NCBI GenBank assembly: GCA_003021505.1 | Contig: PXPT01000057.1 | Span: 1 to 42,258 of the forward strand | Source: Cyanobacteria bacterium QS_4_48_99 | Lineage (GTDB): Bacteria > Cyanobacteriota > Cyanobacteriia > Cyanobacteriales > Rubidibacteraceae | Reading direction: 5' to 3' | Length of the DNA: 42,258 bases | Shown here: one piece after another, positions 35,079-42,258 of the stretch | Layout: each line of letters starts with the position of its first letter | Numbering within the stretch: the stretch's first letter is position 1 | Position numbers and translations under genes: made by a program | Notes under the pieces: model-generated | What the model was told of the DNA's origin: nothing | The model's database searches: none | Seen by the model: the letters and a program-made list of their open reading frames with translations, nothing else

Positions 35079-36412
35079 CTATCCCACTAGAAGATTTTCT
35101 TCGGGGTGTTTAATCACACTAGGGGAAGACTCCCCTAAAATTGCTCCTATAAAAATTAAGATCCCCACTCGTCCCACATACATGGTGACAATTAAAACTA
35201 GTTTTCCCCAGGCAGAAAGACTGGTAGTAATTCCAGTAGAGAGTCCCACTGTAGCAAACGCCGAAGTTACTTCAAAAAGTAATTGAATAAATGGAAAGCT
35301 GGAATCAGTCAGGGAAATCAAAATTATTGCCGCAACAATTGCTGTCGCCGAACCAAAAACTACACCTACTGCTTTTAACACCACCGTAGTTGGTAAACTA
35401 CGCCCGTACAACACTACCTCTTTTTTTTCTTGCAAAATTGACCTGGTACAGTTTACCAAAATTCGCAAAGTTGTTGTTTTAATTCCGCCACCTGTGCCGC
35501 CAGGGCTAGCACCAATAAACATTAAACCAATTGCAATAAACAAAGCAGCAGTAGTCATCTGACCAATTTCAATGGTATTAAAGCCAGCAGTTCTGGTTAC
35601 GACAGATTGAAACCAAGCTGCCAAAAATCTTTCTTTTAGGCTGAGAGAACTCCAGGCTTGAGGATTAGTAAACTCAATCATAAAAAAAGCAACTGTTCCT
35701 AGAAACAGTAGCGATAAGCTCGTGCTAGTTACTACTTTAAAATTTAGAGAAAAAACAAATTTTGCTCGGTTACGTTTTAACAACCTCGCTAGCCAAGAAT
35801 ACATTTCAATAATCGTCTCATATCCCAACCCCCCGAAAATTATCAATCCACAAACCACAAAGTTTACTATCAGCGAAGAACGATAACCAGTAAAACTGTC
35901 TTCCAAGAGACTAAATCCCGCATTGTTCCAGGCACTAACGCTATGAAAAATTGCTAACCAAAGACTTCGGTAAAAATCATAGTCCTCCGAAAACAACTGA
36001 ATCAGAAAAAAAAACCTGTCACTTCAAACACCAGATGAGTAGCAATAATCGAACGCACCAAATTTTGGCTTCCTTGTAAAGAAGGTCGGTCAAGAGATTC
36101 CTGAATGGCAAATTTTTGTCTCAGCTTAAATCTGCGTCCCAGTAGCAGAATTAAAAAGGTGGTAGTCGTCATGTAGCCTAGCCCTCCTACTTGAATCAGC
36201 AGCAGAATAATAAGCTGACCCCAGAAAGAGAAATAGCTGCCCGTATCGACAACAATTAACCCTGTAACGCAGACAGCAGAAGTAGAGGTAAATAAAGCAA
36301 CAATTGGATCATTCCAAGTTCCAGCGCTGGTAGCAAAAGGCATCATCAGCAACAGGGTTCCCACAGCGATAACAGTGAGAAATCCCAGGCAAATCGTTCG
36401 AGCAATACTCAT
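35079..36412 (-). CDS. ktrB: Na+-dependent K+ transporter KtrB, frameshifted at a 9-base homopolymer
   Basis: A TrkH/KtrB-type membrane transporter split into two frames. The first 136 residues from ATG 36,412 (MSIARTICLGFLTVIAVGTL..., selectivity loop SAVCVTGLIVVDTGSYFSFW) end at VTGFFF then TGA. The remaining about 305 residues follow in another frame (QLFSEDYDFYRSLWLAIFHS, SAWNNAGFSL, GASPGGTGGGIKTTTLRIL). The break is at nine T residues on the coding strand (36,006-36,014); ten would give VTGFFFLIQLFSEDYD and an intact protein of about 445 residues, normal for KtrB. This could be a sequencing error, slippage during transcription, phase variation or a real mutation. With KtrA it would take up K+ under salt or osmotic stress. 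Confidence 0.85.
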
Positions 36413-36505
36413 AGGAAATCAGCGTTAAAATTATCCTGTTTGAAGCTTATTTTTACCGGGACTTAGGCAGTGCTTGTCCCTCAGAGGGTGTCTGAAAAGT
36501 TTAAC

Positions 36506-37324
36506 TTACGCTAAACGTCGCAACATTAACCGGATATTAGCCACCTAGATGAAGGCTTCAGAGGTCTGTGGCAGAACTTCATAATCTTTGCTCAACCGTC
36601 GGCACCAGTTAAACCAGCCGAAAGAGGGCTCCACGACCCAACGCCGAGGAAGTGGTACGAAGCATTTCCTTGCCCCGGCTCGCGTCACGACTTCCATAAT
36701 CCAACCATATGTGTCCATCACCCAAGGCATAAAGTCTTCACCACCGGTATCCTCCCTCCACCCAGATTAGAACTAAGCGATTTACCCAATGCCGTACCCA
36801 CTAATGCCGTACCCACTTAAGTTGAGCAAAGACGAGTTTAGCTCCTGCTCGCTCTGGAACACTGGCGGCTGTGACCACTACCATCAACACTAGCCCGAGG
36901 GAATCTACCAACAGATGGCGCTTGCGCCCTTTAATCCGTTTGGCAGCATCATAGCCCACTTCCACTGCCGAGGGTGTAGCTGTCTTGACCGATTGACTAT
37001 CCAGGATGGCTGCACTTGGTGAGGGTTCCCGGTCTTCGATGACGCGCGACCATTGATGTAGAGTAGTGATTAATTTGCTGCCAGGTTCCATCAACACGCC
37101 CACTCCGAAAGTAATGATAGACCGTTTTCCAGTTCGGAACTCCTGGGGGAGCATGCGCCAGGCACAGCCGGCACACCAACTATAGAGGATAGCATTGACC
37201 ACCGCTTTCAAATCGACTTTACGGGGACGACCACCCGCTTGATTCGGCTGGAATTAAGCGACGTAGTAGTTCCCATTGCTCCTCGGTGAGATTACGCTTG
37301 ATAGGTGGGATAAGATTGACTCAT
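36506..37324 (-). pseudogene. IS5-family transposase, multiply frameshifted
   Basis: From ATG 37,324 several frame changes are needed to follow the family sequence: LTEEQWELLRRLIPAESSG, then GGRPRKVDLKAVVNAILYSW, the WRMLPQEF block, REPSPSAAILDSQSVKTATP, GYDAAKRIKGRKRHLLVDSL, and the C-terminal [20 protein letters not shown] with [15 protein letters not shown]. An in-frame stop (36,801-36,803) lies at the junction of a perfect 15-base tandem duplication. The transposase is certainly inactive. Confidence 0.85.
36788..36817. repeat. Perfect 15-base tandem duplication in the IS5 pseudogene
   Basis: AATGCCGTACCCACT occurs twice head to tail. Being a multiple of three it does not shift the frame, but the junction creates the TAG stop read on the minus strand. 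Confidence 0.9.
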
Positions 37325-37489
37325 CACTCTCTTAACACTGTCGAGTAAAATTTGCTTAATCGCTATTGGTATCGTTTCGAGAGCTTTGCTACTTCTCAGA
37401 CATCCTCTCAGAAGTAATTCCCCTGGTATTCTCTCCTCTGTAGTCTTATTTATCTTTGCGTTCTTTGCGTCTTAGCGGTTTATCAACCA

Positions 37490-38347
37490 ATGACTTCCAC
37501 TCTTTATCGGCAAATTCAACAATTTTACGATGCCTCCAGCAAACTGTGGGAACAAACCTGGGGGGAACACATGCATCACGGGTATTACGGCAGGGCTGGC
37601 ACGCATAAACTCCCTCGGCATCAAGCCCAAATTGACATGATTGAGGAACTTCTGAACTGGGGGAGGTTGCCGACTGGACAGAAGCCACAGCGGATCCTCG
37701 ACGTGGGCTGTGGGATTGGCGGCAGCACCCTTTACTTAGCGCAAAAGTTCCAGACAAGTGCTACAGGGATTACCCTCTCTTCATTTCAGGCATCGAGGGC
37801 GAGAGAACGGACAGAGGCGGCAATTTTATGGGAAAAAGTTCAATTTCAGGTGGCTGATGCGCTGGATATGCCTTTTGCGGATAATACTTTTGACCTAGTT
37901 TGGTCTTTAGAAAGCGGCGAGCATATGCCGGATAAAACCCAGTTTGTGCGAGAGTGCTACCGGGTCCTCCAGCCAGGAGGAACTTTGGTGATGGCAACTT
38001 GGTGTCATCGTCCGACAAATTCGTTGGCAGGGGAGTTAACACTAGATGAGAAACGACATTTAGCCGAAATTTATCGGGTATATTGCTTACCCTATGTGAT
38101 TTCACTGCCAGAGTATGAAGCGATCGCTCTTTCGTGTGGTTTCCAAAATCTTCGCACGGATGATTGGTCAATGGCGGTTGCACCCTTTTGGGATGTGGTA
38201 ATTGACTCTGCTATCAATCCCCAAGCAGTTATCGGACTTTTACAGAGTGGTTGGGGCACGATTCAAGCTGCCCTTTCCCTCGGGTTAATGAGTGGTGGCT
38301 ACCGACGCGGTTTGATTCGCTTTGGCTTGCTGTATGGGACAAAATAA
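37490..38347 (+). CDS. Gamma-tocopherol methyltransferase
   Basis: A 285-residue SAM-dependent methyltransferase that converts gamma- to alpha-tocopherol, the last step of vitamin E synthesis. It closely resembles Synechocystis Slr0089: QFYDASSKLWEQTWGEHMHH with GYYGRAGTHKLPRHQAQIDM, SAM-binding ILDVGCGIGGSTLYLAQKF, VWSLESGEHMPDKTQFVREC and VLQPGGTLVMATWCHRP. Slr0089 carries an N-terminal membrane anchor or signal that is not evident here, since this protein starts at MTSTLYRQIQ. It is monocistronic, lying between the IS5 remnant and the convergent symporter gene. A related prenylquinone methyltransferase is a less likely alternative. Confidence 0.88.
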   Translation: MTSTLYRQIQQFYDASSKLWEQTWGEHMHHGYYGRAGTHKLPRHQAQIDMIEELLNWGRLPTGQKPQRILDVGCGIGGSTLYLAQKFQTSATGITLSSFQASRARERTEAAILWEKVQFQVADALDMPFADNTFDLVWSLESGEHMPDKTQFVRECYRVLQPGGTLVMATWCHRPTNSLAGELTLDEKRHLAEIYRVYCLPYVISLPEYEAIALSCGFQNLRTDDWSMAVAPFWDVVIDSAINPQAVIGLLQSGWGTIQAALSLGLMSGGYRRGLIRFGLLYGTK

Positions 38348-38354
38348 CTCGTAA

Positions 38355-39968
38355 TTAGGAACTACTAAATATTATCGGGCTGAAGATGAGCCAAAAAGCT
38401 AAGACAATTACTGAGAGGAATACACTAAGAAACACATTACGTTTGCGCTCTTGAGAGCTTCCTGCATATTTATTTAGTTCTTCCTCCGATGCCCTAAACA
38501 TACTTAGTTTTCTCTGGGAAGAAGCAGCAGTTCTCAAGCTAACAAAAACTAAAATTAAAATCGATATGATAAACAAGAGTATAGCAAAGTAAAGGTAGTT
38601 GATGCTGCCATAAATTACCAGTGGTTTCCAGGTAATCCATTTCGCCTTCACTGCTAGCTCAACAACTAATCGGACTGCCCCCAAAATAAAGCCACTAATT
38701 AAAGTGATAAAAGCAGCTTTACCACTCGCTCGTTTCCAGAATATTCCGACTAGAAAAACAACAGTAATGGGAGGAGCAATATATGCTTGTACTGACTGGA
38801 TGTAGACATAAAGCTGATTGCTCATTACGTTAATTAAGGGAAGCCAGAGTAAACTAATAAGGACTAAAATAACCGTGGCAATTTGTCCTGCTACAACGAG
38901 TTCTCTTTCACTGGCATTAGGTCGTCCTTCCTTATAAAAATCGATAACTGCCAGGGTAGAACTACTGTTAAAAACACTTGATAGCGAACTCATTAGTGCT
39001 GCTAAAACCCCGGCAACAACTAATCCCTTAATTCCTGGTGGTAGCAACTCATTGAGCATTCTAGGGTATAATTCCATTGTGGGAGCGTCAGGAAAAAGAA
39101 GACCACCAACTACGCCAGGCAAGACAAAAATAAAGATTGGCAGCAGCTTCAAAAACCCCGCATAGATAGTAGCAGCTCTTGCTCTTTCTAAGTCTTCAGC
39201 AGCAAGGGTTCTCTGAACATTTTGTTGGTCAGTACACCAGTACCAGATTCCGATAATGGGCGTTCCCAACAGAATGCCTATCCAGGGATATTCTGGGTGA
39301 GTGGCAGGTTTCCATAAGTTAAAATTTCCCGGATTGGTTTGCTCGAACATTGCACCCAATCCACCTAGTTGGGAAATAGCGATCGCGGTTAGAGCAATTC
39401 CACCACCAATTAAAACAAACGATTGCATAAAGTCAGTAAAAATTACTGCCCGCAAGCCGCCAAATATTGTATAAATTCCTGTGGCAACGACTAAAAAAAT
39501 TGCACCTACCCAAATATTCCAGCCCAGAACCGTCTCTAATACAAGCGCACCGGCAAAAACTGCCACACTAATTTTAGTAAAAATATAGGCAACTAGAGAA
39601 ATAGCAGAAAGATATTTGCGAGACTCGGAATTAAAGCGTTTTTCGATAAATTCTGGCATCGTGAACACGCCACTGCGTACATAAAATGGCGCGAATAGCC
39701 AGCCCAGAAGTAGCAGCATAAAGCAAGCAATCCACTCAAATTGCCCCACTGCCAAGCCAGAACTAGCACCACTGCCAGCTAATCCGATCAAATGTTCCGC
39801 AGAAATGTTACTCGCAAATAAACTAGCACCAATGGGCATCCAACCAATGCTACTTCCCCCTAAAAAATAGGCTCTACTATTTTTCTGACTATATTTGCTA
39901 GACCAGTAACCAATTCCGCCTACAGCGATAAAGTAAGCAACTAGAAAAACCAGGTCTATTGCTGTCAC
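38355..39968 (-). CDS. Sodium/solute symporter (SSS family, SGLT-like)
   Basis: A 537-residue membrane transporter of the sodium:solute symporter family, with about 13-14 predicted membrane helices. The N-terminus has DLVFLVAYFIAVGGIGYW, then FFLGGSSIGWMP-like YFLGGSSIGWMPIGASLFAS and ISAEHLIGLAGSGASSGLAV. GGLRAVIFTDFMQSFVLIGG and LMSSLSSVFNSSSTLAVIDFY, with the Na2-site Ser/Thr region, are intact. The closest types carry sugars such as glucose or galactose with Na+, but substrate cannot be set from sequence. It is convergent with the tocopherol methyltransferase gene, 7 bases apart, and not adjacent to the glucosylglycerol genes. Confidence 0.88.
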   Translation of the reverse strand: MTAIDLVFLVAYFIAVGGIGYWSSKYSQKNSRAYFLGGSSIGWMPIGASLFASNISAEHLIGLAGSGASSGLAVGQFEWIACFMLLLLGWLFAPFYVRSGVFTMPEFIEKRFNSESRKYLSAISLVAYIFTKISVAVFAGALVLETVLGWNIWVGAIFLVVATGIYTIFGGLRAVIFTDFMQSFVLIGGGIALTAIAISQLGGLGAMFEQTNPGNFNLWKPATHPEYPWIGILLGTPIIGIWYWCTDQQNVQRTLAAEDLERARAATIYAGFLKLLPIFIFVLPGVVGGLLFPDAPTMELYPRMLNELLPPGIKGLVVAGVLAALMSSLSSVFNSSSTLAVIDFYKEGRPNASERELVVAGQIATVILVLISLLWLPLINVMSNQLYVYIQSVQAYIAPPITVVFLVGIFWKRASGKAAFITLISGFILGAVRLVVELAVKAKWITWKPLVIYGSINYLYFAILLFIISILILVFVSLRTAASSQRKLSMFRASEEELNKYAGSSQERKRNVFLSVFLSVIVLAFWLIFSPIIFSSS

Positions 39969-40016
39969 CGCTACTTCTCCTGATTATTTAAATAGCTGAG
40001 AAATTTTCGTGTATTC

Positions 40017-40751
40017 TAACTCTCGATTTTAAGAAATATGCAACTTCTGAGCTAAAATAAGCAAAAATAGTTAACTTCCTTAAAAAGAATAAAAATGCAT
40101 CTATCTAGAGAGGTAGATGATCAGGAATCATAGGCTCTTTTGCAGAATGAGATGATTAATATAGTAGCTATGGCTACCATAAGACGCGGAAACACACCAA
40201 ACGCGGAGACATAGGGAGAGCGATCGCTATTTTCAAGGATGTTCCCGACACCGAATGTGACAAGCACTACAACCTCAGCGCTTCCACATTGCTGTTGGGG
40301 AAGCCAGCAGTATTTAATCTGCTTGTGGGGTAGTTAGTGTCTGTTATTTAGGAATGATTCTTGCTGAGATTACTTTTATAGCGTTTTCAGCGAGTGGATT
40401 TGCAGGACAAATTGGCGATCGCGCAGTTTTGTTAATTTATCTGAAAGCTATTTTTTCTCGAATACTTTCTTTTTTCCCTTGCCTGTTAATTAGCATAGAT
40501 TATTGCCCATTAGCAAATATCAATTCACTCTGGCGGCATTCAAGTTTAAGCGATTTTTATTCAGGATTGTTACAGGTTAAAATGTATATAAAATTTCCCT
40601 CTAAATCCCTATTATTGGGAGTTTCTCTATAAATATATGAAAAACAAATAATATCCGTGTTTCTACATAGGAAATTTTAAATAAATACAGATAACAAACC
40701 TACGAGCTACATATCTTTTAAAAAGCGATCAATGCTCATTTAGACAAGAGT
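40017..40751. other. Gene-poor region with one possible coding fragment
   Basis: A 735-base AT-rich stretch upstream of the symporter gene. It contains small hairpins (CATCTA/TAGATG near 40,095; GTAGC/GCTAC near 40,163), and ACGCGG-containing spacer sequence near 40,182-40,210. A short open reading (about 40,210-40,335, plus) gives FKDVPDTECDKHYNLSASTL then LLGKPAVFNLLVG and looks like the tail of a lost gene that I cannot name. Nothing else is supportable. Confidence 0.5.
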
Positions 40752-41224
40752 GTGCCAGCTACAGAACAGGGGTTTAACTCGCTCCTCTCTGAACGCGATG
40801 AAATGGTGTGGAAAATATCTCAAAAATTAAAAGAGCATGTAGCGAAGGAGAAAGCCGAAGAAGAGCGACGATTAGCTATGGAAGCTGAACAAAAAGCAGA
40901 GGTAGATAAGAAGAGACAGATTCGTTTGGCTGAGTTAGCCAGAGAATTAGATAAATATGGCAGAGATAATCACCTTTCTGACCTTTTTCTGAAAGTTCAG
41001 GACGTAGTTAGCGAACAGTTGAAGTGTCCCCAAATGAAGTGACTTTAGATATTCACATATTGCGTGATTTGGGTGCTGATGAGTGTGAAACTGTTGAGCT
41101 TGCAATAGAACTGGAAGAGGAATTTGATGTCGAAATACCAGAGGAAGATTGGGAAGGTTTAGACACCGTTATAGCAATACTGGACTACCTTCACGAAGGT
41201 ATCTCTTCCCTGCCTAAAAACTAA
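40752..41224 (+). pseudogene. Coiled-coil / acyl-carrier-protein-like fusion, frameshifted and lacking the carrier Ser
   Basis: From GTG 40,752 a 96-residue frame gives an acidic/basic coiled coil (AKEKAEEERRLAMEAEQKAE, about 30-60) and then FLKVQDVVSEQLK, which is the first helix of an acyl carrier protein. The frame is lost at AAGTGTCCC (41,022-41,030). A one-base step back continues as VSPNEVTLDIHILRDLGADE, then CETVELAIELEEEFDVEIPE and ending ISSLPKN. Restoring one G (AAGGTG) gives an uninterrupted protein of about 158 residues. In the usual DLGADSLDTVEL motif the phosphopantetheine Ser is Glu (DLGADECETVEL), so the domain could not carry an acyl chain even if repaired. The second part could be translated alone from GTG 41,024 as 66 residues. 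Confidence 0.75.
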
Positions 41225-41382
41225 GTTGCTGCGCTATTGCTAATTATTTGTTAACTTATTTTCCAGAAAAAAATACTTCTAGTGGCATGGTAGAAAAGCG
41301 TTGGGAACAGAGATTGGGTAGCACAACAAAACACGATCAAAGAAATTCGTTTTAGTGACTATGGCCTATTAAAAATGGAACT

Positions 41383-41601
41383 CTTAGCAGCCATGCAGTA
41401 GCCATCAGTTCTGACTTGGTTATAGAAACAGTGCGATCGCCAGACAAACTAGAAGTCGGAGAAGAGGACAAGCTGATTGCCCGAAAAACTTTGAATAAAA
41501 ATTTGGTGCTTCGAGTAGTTAATCGAGAATTCAGTGCTTTTATTTTAATGATCATACTTTCTCCTGGTAGGAAGTCTAGATATGAAAAAGATCAGCTATA
41601 G
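41383..41601 (+). pseudogene. DUF4258-type toxin-like gene remnant
   Basis: The open stretch HAVAISSDLVIETVRSPDKL, followed by EVGEEDKLIARKTLNKNLVL, RVVNREFSAFILMIILSPGR and KSRYEKDQL, resembles the C-terminal two thirds of DUF4258 proteins, found beside DUF2283 genes and thought to be toxin-like. The expected N-terminal His-containing helix is missing or out of frame upstream, where 41,283-41,383 reads as broken coding sequence. I regard it as a remnant. An ORF from GTG 41,416 is possible but incomplete. Confidence 0.55.
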
Positions 41602-41777
41602 AAAAATGTTGATGCTCTCTTGATTGAATTTTCCAATGACCCAATTGCTTATGCTGAACACGAGGAACAAGTAATTTTGCATTATTCTGAGGATGCCAAG
41701 TCGTTTTAGTTGAAATTCTAGACTTTGGACGTTTCATGCCAGACGAAGTTCTAACGGAATTGCTAGCATCTCGATAG
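41582..41777 (+). pseudogene. DUF2283-type antitoxin-like gene, frameshifted
   Basis: Begins MKKISYRK inside the end of the preceding gene. One frame change gives NVDALLIEFSNDPIAYAEHE then EQVILHYSEDAK, and a second gives [20 protein letters not shown] with LLASR before a stop. The pieces together match the DUF2283 family (about 65 residues), partner of DUF4258. Two single-base lesions make this copy non-functional. Confidence 0.6.
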
Positions 41778-41854
41778 AAGTTGCTAAAACTGGGGAAGAG
41801 CGCGCAATTGAGTATAATAAACGAGCAACTGAAAGCTTTAGAGGAGGAGTTGAT

Positions 41855-42034
41855 ATGAAACTCAAAAATATCGAGTTACCGATAGAGCAGATTAAGGAAT
41901 TTTGCGATCGCTGGCAAATCACCGAATTTGCTCTATTTGGTTCTGTTCTGCAGGATGAGTTTCGCCCCGATAGTGATATTGATGTGATGTTGCAATTTCA
42001 TCCCCATGCCCATCCTACTCTAGGGCACCTCTAA
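41855..42034 (+). pseudogene. MNT-type nucleotidyltransferase gene interrupted by an IS
   Basis: A good GAGGAGG site precedes the ATG. The first 56 residues read [56 protein letters not shown], containing the nucleotidyltransferase signature [18 protein letters not shown] (GS-x9-DxD). This is the minimal nucleotidyltransferase family, often antitoxins paired with HEPN toxins. After CATCCTACTCTA the sequence changes to that of an insertion element and stops three codons later (GHL). The rest of the gene and any HEPN partner would lie beyond the window. Confidence 0.8.
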
Positions 42035-42258
42035 AAATTAAATTCAGGCCGAATTATGGGAAAATAGAATGTAGCAACCAGGATTAAAACCAATGGGACA
42101 GCTAGGGTTCTGGGATCGAGAAAAGCGACAGCAGAAGCTGGACTATAAGAAACCCCTGCTGCAACGGCTCAATGAAGTCATTCCCTGGCAAGAATTTCCT
42201 CCCCTGCTCGAGCGAGTCAATCAGCGAGATACTACCAGTCGGGCCGGACGCAAGCCCA
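42021..42258 (+). mobile_element. IS5-like insertion sequence, left end (runs off window)
   Basis: The break in the nucleotidyltransferase gene marks the left end, about 42,021-42,025, with GGGCACCTCTAAAAATTAAA as the probable terminal repeat. A transposase gene follows at 42,093. The target duplication and right end are outside the window. Confidence 0.75.
42093..42258 (+). CDS. IS5-family transposase, N-terminal part
   Basis: From ATG 42,093 the frame is open to the window edge: MGQLGFWDREKRQQKLDYKK, PLLQRLNEVIPWQEFPPLLE, RVNQRDTTSRAGRKP. This is the start of an IS5-family transposase (the FWDREKRQQKLDYKKPLLQRL type common in cyanobacteria). The DDE catalytic part is not in the window. No lesion is seen in the visible 55 residues, so this copy may be active. 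Confidence 0.85.
   Translation, partial: MGQLGFWDREKRQQKLDYKKPLLQRLNEVIPWQEFPPLLERVNQRDTTSRAGRKP

Larger units (their letters stand above)
36484..37407 (-). mobile_element. IS5-family (IS427-like) insertion sequence, decayed
   Basis: A 924-base element with imperfect terminal inverted repeats, GAGGGTGTCTGAAAAG at the left and GAGGATGTCTGAGAAG (minus strand) at the right. TCA flanks both ends (36,481-36,483 and 37,408-37,410) as a possible 3-base target duplication. It carries a broken transposase on the minus strand and lies between ktrB and the tocopherol methyltransferase without disrupting either. Confidence 0.8.

Noticed and set aside
40354-40632. 92-residue plus-strand open frame
   Set aside because: AT-rich, no ribosome-binding site, no recognisable motif, irregular composition; more likely chance.

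Overview
The window comes from a cyanobacterial chromosome. Evidence is the photosystem II gene run rubredoxin - ycf48 - psbEFLJ, a psb30 gene, the ndhC-ndhK-ndhJ cluster, a CP12 protein, a tocopherol methyltransferase, cyanobacterial FtsZ and FtsQ, and frequent HIP1 palindromes (GCGATCGC, at least 25 by eye). The glucosylglycerol genes point to a moderately salt-tolerant organism. Heptamer tandem repeats and several decayed insertion sequences are what one expects in a filamentous cyanobacterium, but species and morphology cannot be fixed from this window.

Bases 1-12,008 form a block with IS630-type sequence at both ends, in the same orientation. Inside it lies a nearly complete glucosylglycerol module: a GH13 glucosylglycerol hydrolase (minus strand), then, divergently, a HAD-IIB phosphatase two bases upstream of glucosylglycerol-phosphate synthase, then glycerol-3-phosphate dehydrogenase. 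It is followed by exbB-exbD plus an ADP-ribosylglycohydrolase-like gene (minus) and a divergent tonB-like gene with a long Pro-Thr-Glu spacer. Bases 12,149-24,900 are housekeeping: ndhCKJ, rubA-ycf48-psbEFLJ, hisS, thiD, ftsZ, ftsQ and a C-terminal processing protease. Bases 25,066-34,083 hold tmk, holB, a dual-specificity-type phosphatase, a CP12 gene, dusA, gpmA, recJ, psb30, a YkgJ-like Cys-cluster gene and queA.

From 34,248 on the region is more accessory. It has ktrA and ktrB (Na+-dependent K+ uptake, with ktrB frameshifted at a homopolymer), a decayed IS5-type element, a gamma-tocopherol methyltransferase and an SSS-family Na+/solute symporter. A gene-poor stretch of decay follows: a coiled-coil/acyl-carrier-protein-like fusion broken by a frameshift and lacking the carrier serine, remnants of DUF4258/DUF2283 and nucleotidyltransferase genes of the toxin-antitoxin kind, and an IS5-like element inserted in the last of these and running off the window.

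The unifying theme I infer is salt and osmotic adaptation. GgpS and the phosphatase would make glucosylglycerol from ADP-glucose and glycerol-3-phosphate. GlpD controls the glycerol-3-phosphate pool, GghA would break glucosylglycerol down when salt falls, and KtrAB would take up K+ in the early salt response. The most interesting points are the split phosphatase-synthase pair, its long structured leader, three single-base homopolymer or near-homopolymer frameshifts (ktrB, an IS630 transposase, the ACP-like gene), and GAATTAC-type heptamer repeats sitting on start and stop codons.
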